Shown: one piece after another, positions 33,383-42,800 of the stretch
Layout: the number at the start of each line of letters is the position of its first letter
Position numbering within the stretch: position 1 is the stretch's first letter
Source: Hyphomicrobiales bacterium
Lineage (GTDB): Bacteria > Pseudomonadota > Alphaproteobacteria > Rhizobiales > Rhizobiaceae
Assembly: GCA_900473045.1 (NCBI GenBank)
Contig: UCKS01000013.1
Span: 1 to 64,000, forward strand
DNA length: 64,000 nucleotides
Reading direction: 5' to 3'
Notes under the pieces: model-generated
Seen by the model: only the letters and a program-made list of their open reading frames with translations
What the model was told of the DNA's origin: nothing
Database searches by the model: none
Program-made: the position numbers and the translations under genes

Positions 33383-35265
33383 CTGGTCCCCCCTCTTGCT
33401 AACGGTAATATCACGCGGAACACCGCCCCGCCGTCGCCTCCGTTGGAGGCCAGTATCCTGCCGCCATAGGTTTCGACGATGGTGCGGGCGATGGAGAGAC
33501 CGAGACCAGTCCCAGCGGCCTTCGTTGTGTAGAAAGGTTCGAAGATTGTTCCAAATTTCCCGTCGGGGATGCCTTCGCCGGAGTCGGAGATCGACAACTC
33601 CGCTTTGGCATCTTTGGTCAACCGCGTCTCAAGAGTGAGCTTTCTTTCCTTACCCGCTTTCGTCATTGCATCCATCGCATTAATGGCGATGTTGAGGATA
33701 ACTTGCTGCACATGGATTTTGTCTGCTCTAACGGGCAACGCCTCTCCGGCCCGCTTCGAGCTTACCTCGATGCCCCTGCGGACCGCCTCCCCTTTCAGAA
33801 TCTTGATCGCCGTTGCGGTTAGTTCGCTGAGATCGAATTCCTGCCATTCAATTTCCGCTCTCTTCTTGAGAAGGTCTCTCATCCGGGAAATGATGTCGTG
33901 AGCGCGCTGATCGTCGTCCTGGATGTCCGTCAGAATCTGTTCGATCAGCTTCAAGTCAGGGCAAGCGGATCTCAGGACGATCGAAGCGGCTTCCGCGTTG
34001 CTGCGAATTGCCCCGAGCGGCTGATTGAGTTCGTGCGCGATGGATGCCGAAAGTGCGCCGGCCGTGGCCGATTGATTGAGGTGAATGACTTCGAGCAGGC
34101 GATGCCGGGATTCCACCTCCGCCGTGCGACGCCGCCGTCGTTCAAATAGAAGGATGATGATGAAGACACTCTGGAGAGTGATCACTGTCGAGACCACGAG
34201 GGCCGTCAACCAATACTGTTCCAGAAAAGTCGGTTGCCGATACATCTGAAAGGTACCGGACGGCAGATTTTGTTCGGACAGTCCCCAGCGTTTCAATTGC
34301 CGGGCATCGACGACGTCGAAGTGCGGAGCCTGGACGTGGGTGATGGGCTTTCCGTCGAGGGCGTCAAGGGTCAGGTCCGCGACAGTCTCTCCTAGCGCCT
34401 CGAATGTCACGACGTTTCCGCCGACCGATCCGTAGTCGATATAAGTCGAGTACGGCCCGAAGATGGGCGCGCTTGCCGTGCCGCTGATCTGCTTGATGGC
34501 ATCCCGCGGGATAAAGTTTCGCCCGCTGCGGTCCTTAAAGATCGTCAACGCCAGCGCGATGCTGTCCGGCGGAAACGCCGCTGCTTTAGCGACGAACTCT
34601 TCGATGGTCAGGTCCTCAAGATAGGTGGTGTCGTAGTTTTTTGAGAACTCGGCCAAGTCGGCTTTTGCCGTTTCCAACCACCAGTGGTCGAATTCCGATG
34701 ACCCGCCCAGCACGAAGAGATGTCGGGCGCTGGGGTGAAGACGCCGGGCGAGTGCCGCCGTCTTGATTATGTTGAACTCGGTGAACGCACCGATTACATC
34801 GGGCGGCAAATTTAACTTCAACGCAGTCGATTTGTTGAACCCCGCAACGATGATCTTCGCGTCCCCGCCAAGTGTGGCGCGATGCGTGACGACGAACTTG
34901 GCCGACTGCTCTCCAAGAGCGATGACGACGTCCGGGCTTCGTCCCGAATATTTGGTCGCCAGAAATTGCGCCATCCGCTCGATATAGTCGCCTTCGGGAA
35001 AGCGCGCGAGATCGAGGAATTCGGAGAAAAGATCGATCTTGCCGCCCGTCGCATCCAGCAGCCGCGCGCGGATCGCCTCGCCGGCCACGGTCGTAGCTGC
35101 AATCCTCTCGTCATAGGGATAAAGGACCAAAACGCGTGGAGAGCGGTTTTCGGTCGATGCCTCACCGGCCGCTGCCGGGACATCTGTCACGAACAGGAGG
35201 AGGCAGAGTCCGCCAACCCTTGTGAACCACTGCCGCAGGCAGACAGAGTTACGCAGAACACCCAT
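33379..35265 (-). CDS. Sensor histidine kinase with periplasmic substrate-binding-protein-like sensor (628 aa)
   Basis: Start ATG at 35265, after GGGGGAAAAGTG. After an N-terminal signal/anchor (VGGLCLLLFVTDVPAAAG), residues ~35-345 form a periplasmic domain like ABC_sub_bind proteins (PRVLVLYPYDERI, KIIVAGFNKSTAL, HLFVLGGSSEFDHWW, GPYSTYIDYGSVGGNVV). A membrane helix follows (LTALVVSTVITLQSVFIIIL). The kinase core has SASIAHELNQPLGAIRSNAE (phosphoacceptor His), VILNIAINAMDAM (N box), LSISDSGEGIPDG, and TGLGLSIARTIVETYGGRI. It should sense a small periplasmic ligand, directly or through its substrate-binding-like fold, and pass phosphate to the coupled FixJ-type regulator. Confidence 0.9.
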   Translation of the reverse strand: MGVLRNSVCLRQWFTRVGGLCLLLFVTDVPAAAGEASTENRSPRVLVLYPYDERIAATTVAGEAIRARLLDATGGKIDLFSEFLDLARFPEGDYIERMAQFLATKYSGRSPDVVIALGEQSAKFVVTHRATLGGDAKIIVAGFNKSTALKLNLPPDVIGAFTEFNIIKTAALARRLHPSARHLFVLGGSSEFDHWWLETAKADLAEFSKNYDTTYLEDLTIEEFVAKAAAFPPDSIALALTIFKDRSGRNFIPRDAIKQISGTASAPIFGPYSTYIDYGSVGGNVVTFEALGETVADLTLDALDGKPITHVQAPHFDVVDARQLKRWGLSEQNLPSGTFQMYRQPTFLEQYWLTALVVSTVITLQSVFIIILLFERRRRRTAEVESRHRLLEVIHLNQSATAGALSASIAHELNQPLGAIRSNAEAASIVLRSACPDLKLIEQILTDIQDDDQRAHDIISRMRDLLKKRAEIEWQEFDLSELTATAIKILKGEAVRRGIEVSSKRAGEALPVRADKIHVQQVILNIAINAMDAMTKAGKERKLTLETRLTKDAKAELSISDSGEGIPDGKFGTIFEPFYTTKAAGTGLGLSIARTIVETYGGRILASNGGDGGAVFRVILPLARGGTR

Positions 35266-35362
35266 CACTTTTCCCCCGAAAAGGTAGCAGAACCTAGCAA
35301 GCCGCAATCACTAATACAACCAGCGCTCTAAGTTTCGACTCTGTCGAAAAATGATGATTTTG

Positions 35363-35378
35363 CCCAAAAGGACAATAT
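35363..35378 (+). promoter_or_regulatory. FixJ-type candidate operator, site 3 (divergent copy)
   Basis: Reads CCCAAAAGGACAATAT on the + strand, with a one-base-longer A-run and GCCC in place of CCCC. It lies between the kinase gene (start 97 bp to the left) and the arylsulfatase gene (start 206 bp to the right). Orientation matches the sulfatase. Confidence 0.6.
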
Positions 35379-35583
35379 CGCTGGTGCGAGACCTCGGATA
35401 GCTTCCCTGCCTGAGTGGGCGTTCCAATCCCGGCCGCTCACCAGTGATGCCCGATCCCCTCGAAAGGCGTCACCGTATTGGCTTGCAGATTTATTGTTTT
35501 GGTAAATTGAAAACGGGCACGTACCGGAAGCGATTTTCCGCGCTTGGCGGCTGCGGACCCAAACCTCACTGGAGGATTTCAGG

Positions 35584-37248
35584 ATGAATTTTCGTTTCGT
35601 CTACACGTTTGGGGCCTTGGCGGCTTCGACGTTTCTCGTTGGGGCCATGTCCCCTGCGCTCGCACAATCGGCATCCAAGCCCAACATTCTCTTTATCGTC
35701 TCCGACGACACCGGCTACGGTGATCTTGGGCCATATGGCGGTGGCGAAGGCCGCGGCATGCCGACGCCGAACATCGACAAGCTGGCCGATGAAGGCATGA
35801 CCTTCTTCTCGTTCTATGCCCAGCCGAGCTGCACGCCGGGCCGGGCCGCGATGCAGACCGGACGCATACCAAACCGCAGCGGCATGACCACGGTGGCCTT
35901 CCAGGGTCAGGGCGGCGGTCTGCCCGCTGCCGAATGGACGTTGGCTTCGGTGTTGAAGCGCGGCGGCTACCACACCTATTTCACCGGCAAATGGCATCTG
36001 GGTGAGGCGGACTACGCGCTGCCGATCGCGCAGGGCTATGACGAGATGAAGTATGTCGGCCTTTATCACCTCAACGCCTACACCTACGCCGACCCGACTT
36101 GGTTCCCGGATATGGATGCCGAAACCCGCGCCCTGTTCCAGAAGGTCACGAAAGGCTCGCTCTCCGGCAAGGCTGGCGGCGAGGTCAAGGAGGACTTCAA
36201 GATCAACGGCCAGTATGTCGACACCCCAGTGATCGACGGCAAGGAAGGCGTCGTCGGTATTCCATTCTTCGACGGTTATGTCGAAAAGGCTGCTATTGAG
36301 TTCCTCGACACTGCGTCGAAGACACCGGACCAGCCGTTCTTCATCAACGTCAACTTCATGAAGGTGCATCAACCCAATCTTCCGGCTCCGGAATTCCAGG
36401 GCAAGTCGATCTCGAAGAGCAAGTACGCCGACTCGGTCGTCGAGCTCGATACGCGCATCGGCCGGATCATGGACAAGCTGCGTGAAACGGGCCAGGACAA
36501 GAACACCCTGGTGTTCTACACCACCGACAACGGCGCATGGCAGGATGTCTATCCGGATGCGGGTTACACCCCGTTCCGCGGAACCAAGGGAACGGTCCGC
36601 GAAGGCGGCAACCGTGTTCCAGCCATCGCTGTATGGCCGGGCAAGATCAAGCCTGATACCAAAAACCACGATGTGGTCGGCGGCCTCGATCTGATGGCCA
36701 CTTTTGCCGCGACGGGTGGAGTTCCTCTGCCGACCAATGACCGCGAAGACAAGCCGATCGTCTTCGACAGCTACGACATGACGCCGATCCTGCTCGGAAG
36801 CGGCAAGTCGGCCCGCAAGAACTGGTTCTACTTCACCGAGAACGAACTGACGCCGGGTGCCGCCCGCGTGGGCAATTACAAGGCCGTGTTCAATCTGCGT
36901 GGTGACAATGGACAGGCTACCGGGGGTCTGGCCGTCGATACCAACATGGGTTGGAAGGGCGCCGAGTCCTACGTGGCCATCGTGCCGCAGGTGTTCGACC
37001 TGCTGCAGGATCCGCAGGAACGCTACGACATCTTCATGAACAACTACACCGAACACACCTGGACGATGGTCTCCATTTCTGCGGCGATAAAAGACCTCAT
37101 GAAGACCTATGTCGAGTACCCGCCACGCAAGCTGCAGAGCATGGGTTACGACGGCCCGATCGAGCTGTCGAAGTACCAGATGTTCCAGTACGTTCGCGAC
37201 CAACTCAGCAAGGAAGGCGTGAACCTTGCCATGCCAACCGGCAACTGA
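35584..37248 (+). CDS. Periplasmic arylsulfatase-type sulfatase (554 aa)
   Basis: Signal peptide (LAASTFLVGAMSPALAQ). Type I sulfatase fold: NILFIVSDDTGYGDLGPYGG (metal-binding Asp pair), then PSCTPGRAAMQTGRIPNRSG, where Cys83 in C-T-P-G-R would become formylglycine. TGKWHLG, FINVNFMKVHQP, and FYTTDNGAWQDVYPDAG with the metal-binding Asp-Asn also match. It hydrolyses sulfate esters, though members act on varied substrates. It needs a formylglycine-generating enzyme encoded elsewhere. First gene of a rightward run (sulfatase, HAD, Gly-rich protein, multihaem protein, DUF900 lipoprotein, barrel). Site 3 lies upstream. Confidence 0.92.
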   Translation: MNFRFVYTFGALAASTFLVGAMSPALAQSASKPNILFIVSDDTGYGDLGPYGGGEGRGMPTPNIDKLADEGMTFFSFYAQPSCTPGRAAMQTGRIPNRSGMTTVAFQGQGGGLPAAEWTLASVLKRGGYHTYFTGKWHLGEADYALPIAQGYDEMKYVGLYHLNAYTYADPTWFPDMDAETRALFQKVTKGSLSGKAGGEVKEDFKINGQYVDTPVIDGKEGVVGIPFFDGYVEKAAIEFLDTASKTPDQPFFINVNFMKVHQPNLPAPEFQGKSISKSKYADSVVELDTRIGRIMDKLRETGQDKNTLVFYTTDNGAWQDVYPDAGYTPFRGTKGTVREGGNRVPAIAVWPGKIKPDTKNHDVVGGLDLMATFAATGGVPLPTNDREDKPIVFDSYDMTPILLGSGKSARKNWFYFTENELTPGAARVGNYKAVFNLRGDNGQATGGLAVDTNMGWKGAESYVAIVPQVFDLLQDPQERYDIFMNNYTEHTWTMVSISAAIKDLMKTYVEYPPRKLQSMGYDGPIELSKYQMFQYVRDQLSKEGVNLAMPTGN

Positions 37249-37333
37249 CGTTCCCATGGCGGCCTCATCCATGTGGGGCCGCCAATTCAATCAAGGATTG
37301 ATAAGCAAACAACGAATAGTGGGAGATTGTGCG

Positions 37334-38347
37334 ATGATGACTGCACGTAATATCCTTAAGTTCACTCGCAACACCGTCTTTGGTACCACGTTTGGCCTGC
37401 TTGCAGCGACCTCGGCGTTGGCGCAATCCGATGACCTGCCTTCCTGGAACGAAACCGCTTCGAAGGCGGCCATCGTCGCGTTCGTCGAGAAGGTGACCAA
37501 GGAAAACACGCCAGACTTCGTGCCGGAGCTGGACCGGATAGCGGTCTTCGACAACGACGGAACGCTGTGGACCGAACATCCAATGTACGTCCAGCTCGCC
37601 TTTGCTCTCGACCGCGTCAAGACGATGGCCCCCGAGCATCCGGAATGGAAGGACACGCAGCCGTTCAAGGCCGTCCTCGACAACGATATGAAGGCGCTTG
37701 CCGCTGCTGGCGAAAAGGGACTGATCGAGCTAATCATGGCGACCCACTCGGGAATGACCAGTGACGAGTTCGCGAAGATCGCCACCGACTGGATCGCCAG
37801 TGCCCGCGATCCGAAGTTCAAGAAACCCTATACCGAACTCGTCTACCAGCCGATGCTCGAACTGCTGGCCTATCTACGCGCCAACGGCTTCAAGACGTAC
37901 ATCGTCTCCGGCGGCGGCGTCGAGTTCATGCGGCCCTGGGCCGAGAAGGTCTACGGCATTCCGCCGGAACAGGTCATCGGCTCGTCGATCAAGACACAGT
38001 TTGAAATGCGGGGCGACATTCCCACCCTGCTGCGGCTCCCCGAAGTCAACTTCATCGACGACAAGGCGGGAAAGCCGGTCGGAATCAACCAGCATATCGG
38101 CCGTGGTCCAATCGCCGCCTTCGGCAATTCGGATGGCGATCTCGAGATGATTCAGTGGACGACGATGGGCGGCACGACGCCGCGTTTCGGTCTGATCGTG
38201 CACCATACGGATGCCGAACGCGAATACGCCTACGATCGCGACACACCGTTCGGCAAGCTCGACAAGGCGCTCGACGTTGCCGCAGACAACGGCTGGACCG
38301 TGGTCGACATGAAGGCTGACTGGAAGCAGATTTTTCCTGGCAAATGA
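37334..38347 (+). CDS. Exported HAD-superfamily phosphatase (337 aa)
   Basis: The second ATG of an in-frame pair at 37334 (GGGAG upstream) gives a signal peptide (NTVFGTTFGLLAATSALAQ). HAD motifs are in order: IAVFDNDGTLW (nucleophile Asp), TYIVSGGGVEFMRPW (motif II), a Lys in the following helix, and IAAFGNSDGDLEMIQWT (acidic motif IV). This is a periplasmic phosphoserine-phosphatase-like hydrolase. It is 85 bp after the sulfatase gene, so both may act on the same or related ester-bearing compounds. Confidence 0.88.
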   Translation: MMTARNILKFTRNTVFGTTFGLLAATSALAQSDDLPSWNETASKAAIVAFVEKVTKENTPDFVPELDRIAVFDNDGTLWTEHPMYVQLAFALDRVKTMAPEHPEWKDTQPFKAVLDNDMKALAAAGEKGLIELIMATHSGMTSDEFAKIATDWIASARDPKFKKPYTELVYQPMLELLAYLRANGFKTYIVSGGGVEFMRPWAEKVYGIPPEQVIGSSIKTQFEMRGDIPTLLRLPEVNFIDDKAGKPVGINQHIGRGPIAAFGNSDGDLEMIQWTTMGGTTPRFGLIVHHTDAEREYAYDRDTPFGKLDKALDVAADNGWTVVDMKADWKQIFPGK

Positions 38348-38375
38348 ACGAATGCCCAACGGCAAGGAAATCACG

Positions 38376-39122
38376 ATGACCAACGCACGCATTGGACTGA
38401 TGACATTGGCTCTCGGCGTCGCGGTAGTAGCCACTGGAGCGCTTGCTCAAGATGTCACTAAGAAACCGCATGTTCCGCTGGAAAAGACGATCGGCGCTGT
38501 CAAGCCGACCGGTCCGGTTCCTTCGCTTGCCGTCATCAACGCGGCGGGCGCGAAGATCGAAGGTGACAAGCTGATCTTGACGGGGGTGGTGGCAAGCTCG
38601 ATCGTCTTTGCCGACCGACCCGTGCGGGCGGCGGGCCACGTTGCGACAGCGCAGTTCATCATGCAGTGGGACGAGGGCAAGGACAACTTTGCTGTAGACC
38701 CACCGAATGCGACTGTGTCAGTGCTCGGCGGCGATGGATCGGACGTAAACGATGCGGTCGTCACGCTGAAGTCGCCGAAGCTCGAAGGAACCACCCTCAC
38801 CTTTGACATCGCCGTTCTGGAAGGAAGTCTTGCCGGATCCTCAGGACCTGCTGCACTTTTTATCGATAATTTCCGAGGCGGCGGCTTCGGTGGTGGTGGC
38901 TTAGGCGGCGGTGGTTTTCACGGTGGCTATGCACGGGTTGGCGACGTCAGTGTCGCCCATGTCGGAGGAGGTTATTATCACGCGCCAGCCTATCACGGGG
39001 CTTGGTACGGCGCGCCTGTTGCCGCCGGCGTGGCGGCGGGTGCGGTTATCGGCGCGGCGGCTGCGAATTCGTACTACAACCAGCCGCAGTGCGGATACTA
39101 TCCTCTTCCGCCGTGCTACTAA
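38376..39122 (+). CDS. Exported protein with Gly-rich and Tyr-rich C-terminus (248 aa)
   Basis: ATG at 38376 with AAGGAAA upstream; signal peptide (LMTLALGVAVVATGALAQ). The middle is a beta-type domain with VASSIVFADRPVRAAGHVAT, QFIMQWDEGKDNFAVDPPNA and LKSPKLEGTTLTFDIAVLEG. It is followed by a Gly-Gly-Phe repeat stretch (RGGGFGGGGLGGGG) and a Tyr/His/Ala-rich end with CGYYPLPPCY. The low-complexity tail suggests surface exposure or aggregation. I know of no assigned role for the family. Confidence 0.78.
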   Translation: MTNARIGLMTLALGVAVVATGALAQDVTKKPHVPLEKTIGAVKPTGPVPSLAVINAAGAKIEGDKLILTGVVASSIVFADRPVRAAGHVATAQFIMQWDEGKDNFAVDPPNATVSVLGGDGSDVNDAVVTLKSPKLEGTTLTFDIAVLEGSLAGSSGPAALFIDNFRGGGFGGGGLGGGGFHGGYARVGDVSVAHVGGGYYHAPAYHGAWYGAPVAAGVAAGAVIGAAAANSYYNQPQCGYYPLPPCY

Positions 39123-39157
39123 TGTGGATGCGAGGTACGCATAGCAGGAGCGCCTGA

Positions 39158-41452
39158 TTGCGAGTGCATTTCTCTCCAGTAGCAATGGTTTGGGCCGCCC
39201 TGCTGATCTGGGCCACGCTCGCGCTCGCACCTGCGACCGCCGCAGCCGAAGGCCTGAAGTCCGTCGTTCCCGACCCACAGATCGCCACCCACCCTGGCTA
39301 CGTCGATGAGAAAATCTGTTCTTCGTGCCACGCCGGTCAGACGGTGGCGTTCGCGACGTCCCATCATGCGCAAGCGATGACCGTTGCCAGCGACGCCACG
39401 GTGCGGGGCGATTTCGATAACGCCAGCTTCGAGGGGCACGGCGTCGAGGCGGCGTTCTTCCGCAAGGATCGACAGTTCTTCGTCCGCACCGAAGGGGCGG
39501 ACGGCAAGCAGGCAGACTTCGAAGTCAAGTACACGTTTGCCTACGAGCCGTTGCAACAATACCTGATCGATCTCGGCGGCGGCAAACTGCAGACGCTCGA
39601 CATCGCCTGGGATACGAAAAAGCGCGCGTGGTTCTTGCTTGGTGCGGGATCGGCAGCAAAACCCGGATCGACGTTTCACTGGACAGGTCCCTTCTACCGG
39701 TGGAACCGCACCTGCATCGACTGCCATTCGACTGATCCAAAGACCAATTTCCGGCCGCAGACCAACACGTATGAATCGTCGTATGTCGCGACAAGCATCG
39801 GTTGCCAGTCCTGTCACGGCGGCGGCGCTAAACATGTCGAATGGGCGACAACCCAATCCGAGGCATCCGCAAAGACGTCCCTACCACGGGCGGGATTGTC
39901 AGAAGTCGGCATGGATACCTGTGTTGCCTGTCATTCGCGGCGGACACGGCTCGTCGGCGACTACCAGCCGGGAGGGGCGTTCCTCGACAACTTTTCCCCG
40001 GCCATGCTGCGCAGCGACCTCTACTTCCCTGACGGCCAGATCCTAGACGAGGTCTTCGAGTACGGCTCGTTCCAGCAGAGCAAGATGGCGCGCGCGGGCG
40101 TGACCTGTTTCGACTGCCACCGTCCGCACGAAGGCAGCGTCAAGACTGTCGGCAACGCGCTCTGCACCCAATGTCACACGCCGGAGAAACAAGAGCGTTT
40201 TACTGCGAACGATCCAAGCGGGCAATTTGATACGCCGGCGCATAGCCATCATCCGGAGGGTTCGAGCGGCGCACTCTGCGCTAACTGCCATATGCCGCAG
40301 CGGACTTACATGAAGGTCGATCCCCGCCGCGACCATTCTTTCGTCATTCCCCGTCCGGACCTTTCAGACCAATATGGAACGCCGAATGCCTGCACCTCGT
40401 GTCACGACGGCAAGACCAATGTCTGGGCTTCGCAGAATCTCGACACATGGTTTGGCACTAGCTGGCGCGACCGTCCAACGATTGCCCATGCGTTCGGCGG
40501 CGCGGCCAATGGCGAAGCCGCATCGTTGGAGGCTTTGCGTGCGCTTATCAAAGACGGGAAACAGTCAGGGATCGTCAGAGGGAGCGCGGTCACCGAGTTG
40601 AGCAGGATGGCTGGAGCGGATGTCGTTGCAGACGTGAAGGCAGCCACCCAGAGCGAGGATCCGCTCGTTCGGTTGGGAGCGGCAGAGGCCGCTGTAAACC
40701 TGCCGTCCGAGGTCCGGCTCGACGCTGTCGGCATACTCCTGGGCGACGAGACGCGCGCGGTTCGGGTGTCCGCAGCCAAGGCGCTTGGAAGAACGCAGTC
40801 GCTCGACTTCCTCGGCGATCAGCGCGGCGACTTCGAACGGGCGGTGGCGGACTTGAAAGCGTATGTCGACGCCAATGCGGACGTGGCCGAAATCCAGAGC
40901 ACCCACGGCACCTTCCTTCTGGAACAGGGAAAGCCTGAGGAAGCGGAGAAGGCGCTCCGGCAAGCGATCGTCCTTGACCCTACCCTGCCCGGCGCGCGCA
41001 TCAACCTTGCCGAACTCTATCGCGCCATCGGCGACGGCGGAAAATCAGAACAAAGCTACGCTGAGGCCGTCGCCGCCTTCCCCGACCGGGCCGACCTACG
41101 CTTTGGCCATGGTCTGTCTCTTGTCCGCCAGAAGGCGATGGAACAGGCGATCGGCGAACTTGAGACGGCTGTGCGGCTAGAGCCGACCAACTCGCGATAC
41201 CGGATGACGGCCGCCGTCGCGTTGGACTCGGTTGGGAAAACGGAACAAGCATTTGCGCTGTTCGATCCTGACAAGGCACACATGGCAACCGACGCCAACC
41301 TACTTGGTGCGGCCATTCAAATGGGTCTCAAACTTCAGCGCTACCCTGAAACGCTGAGTTTTGCCACGGCACTGGCGGGGCTGCAGCCTGACAACCAACA
41401 AGTCGCAGAACTCGTACGGCAATTGCAGGCCGCAAGTCAGGACAGCAAATGA
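39158..41452 (+). CDS. Exported octahaem cytochrome c with HEAT/TPR C-terminal region (764 aa)
   Basis: TTG start at 39158 with AGGAGC 7 nt upstream; signal peptide (VWAALLIWATLALAPATAAA). Eight CXXCH haem-attachment motifs are counted: CSSCH, CIDCH, CQSCH, CVACH, CFDCH, CTQCH, CANCH and CTSCH, all in the first ~430 residues. This resembles tetrahaem c554-type and nitrite-reductase-like multihaem cytochromes. Residues ~440-550 look like HEAT repeats (LVRLGAAEAAVNLPSEVRLD, VRVSAAKALG), and ~580-760 like TPR units (FLLEQGKPEEAEKALRQAIV, LDPTLPGARINLAELYRAIG). Likely a periplasmic electron carrier or redox enzyme with a protein-interaction tail. The next gene overlaps by 4 bp. Confidence 0.9.
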   Translation: MRVHFSPVAMVWAALLIWATLALAPATAAAEGLKSVVPDPQIATHPGYVDEKICSSCHAGQTVAFATSHHAQAMTVASDATVRGDFDNASFEGHGVEAAFFRKDRQFFVRTEGADGKQADFEVKYTFAYEPLQQYLIDLGGGKLQTLDIAWDTKKRAWFLLGAGSAAKPGSTFHWTGPFYRWNRTCIDCHSTDPKTNFRPQTNTYESSYVATSIGCQSCHGGGAKHVEWATTQSEASAKTSLPRAGLSEVGMDTCVACHSRRTRLVGDYQPGGAFLDNFSPAMLRSDLYFPDGQILDEVFEYGSFQQSKMARAGVTCFDCHRPHEGSVKTVGNALCTQCHTPEKQERFTANDPSGQFDTPAHSHHPEGSSGALCANCHMPQRTYMKVDPRRDHSFVIPRPDLSDQYGTPNACTSCHDGKTNVWASQNLDTWFGTSWRDRPTIAHAFGGAANGEAASLEALRALIKDGKQSGIVRGSAVTELSRMAGADVVADVKAATQSEDPLVRLGAAEAAVNLPSEVRLDAVGILLGDETRAVRVSAAKALGRTQSLDFLGDQRGDFERAVADLKAYVDANADVAEIQSTHGTFLLEQGKPEEAEKALRQAIVLDPTLPGARINLAELYRAIGDGGKSEQSYAEAVAAFPDRADLRFGHGLSLVRQKAMEQAIGELETAVRLEPTNSRYRMTAAVALDSVGKTEQAFALFDPDKAHMATDANLLGAAIQMGLKLQRYPETLSFATALAGLQPDNQQVAELVRQLQAASQDSK

Positions 41453-42756
41453 TCGACCCGATCAGCCCCATCGGCAATGCCTCACCACGAATGACGCGAT
41501 GGTTCGCGGTTTGCGCCGCGCTGGTTTTGGTTTCAGGGTGCGGCGGTCATCCGAAGAACGTACTGACGCCAGTCGCGGACACGGTTCCGACGAGCAGCCG
41601 TGTCACGATGCTTGTCGCGACGACACGAGGCCGCTCTGAGGAGGCCGGAGAAATGTTCACGGGTGAGCGCGCCCGAGCGCCTGCGTTCGTCGACATGACT
41701 GTCTCGATCCCGGCTGAACGCAAGGTGGGCGACGTCGCATGGCCGAAAAAGCTACCCTCCAATCCGGCTACCGACTTTGCCACCCTGAACGCCGAGGAAC
41801 TGACAAAGGACGCCGCCAAGTCATGGTTGAATGCCACGGTCAGAAAGAGCCCCGACCGCAGCGTCCTCGTCTTCATCCATGGCTTCAACAACCGGTTCGA
41901 AAATTCCGTCTACCGCTTCGCGCAGATCGTTCACGATTCCGGCGTGAAGAGCGCCCCTATCCTTGTGACCTGGCCATCCCGCGGAAGCCTGCTCGCCTAT
42001 GGCTACGACCGGGAGAGCACCAATTACACCCGCAACACGCTTGAAGCGCTGTTCCAGTATCTCGCCGCCGATCCGGAAGTGAAAGAAGTCTCCATCCTTG
42101 CCCATTCGATGGGCAACTGGCTTGCACTCGAAGGTCTTCGCCAGATGGCAATCCGCAACGGCCGCCTGCCTGCAAAATTCAAGAACGTCATGCTTGCCGC
42201 TCCGGACGTCGACGTCGACGTATTCCGTTCGCAGATCGAGGACATGGGAGGGCATCGGCCGCGGTTCACGCTGTTCGTCTCCGCCGACGACCGGGCGCTT
42301 GCCTTCTCGCGTCGGATCTGGGGCGACGTTCCGCGGCTGGGGTCGATCAATCCGGAGCTGCCGCCTTACAGGCAAGAGATGGAAACCAACAAGATCACGG
42401 TCATCGATCTCACCAAGGTGAAAGCTGGAGATAGGCTCCATCACAGCAAGTTCGCGGAATCGCCACAGGTCGTCCAACTCATCGGTGCGCGCATCTCGGA
42501 AGGTCAGGCGCTGACTGACAGCAGGCTTGGTCTCGGCGATCATCTGATCGCCGGAACCACAGGAATTGCCGCGGCCGCTGGAAGTGCGGCTGGACTGATC
42601 CTCGCCGCCCCTGTGGCGGTCATCGATCCACACACGCGTGATCACTACGGCCATCATGTGAATAACCTCACCGGAGTGAAATCGGGTGCGAATCAAACAT
42701 GTGGTATGAACGAGGCGGCTGGAGGAAAATCGCCCTGTCAGACCCCGCAGCAATAA
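41449..42756 (+). CDS. DUF900-type alpha/beta-hydrolase lipoprotein, copy 2
   Basis: Starts in the ATGA overlap with the cytochrome gene. Lipobox in ALVLVSGCGG. The catalytic elements match copy 1 at 23.4 kb: LVFIHGFNNRFENSVYRFAQ, ILAHSMGNWLALEGLRQM, AAPDVDVDVF and LHHSKFAESPQVV. The long match runs over most of the protein, yet third codon positions differ often, so the copies are old or were acquired separately. The short C-terminal tail is different. Confidence 0.88.
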   Translation: MIDPISPIGNASPRMTRWFAVCAALVLVSGCGGHPKNVLTPVADTVPTSSRVTMLVATTRGRSEEAGEMFTGERARAPAFVDMTVSIPAERKVGDVAWPKKLPSNPATDFATLNAEELTKDAAKSWLNATVRKSPDRSVLVFIHGFNNRFENSVYRFAQIVHDSGVKSAPILVTWPSRGSLLAYGYDRESTNYTRNTLEALFQYLAADPEVKEVSILAHSMGNWLALEGLRQMAIRNGRLPAKFKNVMLAAPDVDVDVFRSQIEDMGGHRPRFTLFVSADDRALAFSRRIWGDVPRLGSINPELPPYRQEMETNKITVIDLTKVKAGDRLHHSKFAESPQVVQLIGARISEGQALTDSRLGLGDHLIAGTTGIAAAAGSAAGLILAAPVAVIDPHTRDHYGHHVNNLTGVKSGANQTCGMNEAAGGKSPCQTPQQ

Positions 42757-42800
42757 TGGGCAGTCGGGCGTCCGCGCCCACGAAACGAAAAGGAGCAGGC

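Noticed and set aside
35566..37290. Long open frame (574 codons) on the minus strand opposite the arylsulfatase gene
   Set aside because: It mirrors a GC-rich gene in the antisense frame, has no ribosome binding site or family resemblance, and the sulfatase motifs on the + strand are decisive.
38881..38935. Gly-codon repeats as a tandem DNA repeat or CRISPR-like array
   Set aside because: They encode the Gly-rich stretch of an exported protein; no spaced identical repeats are present.
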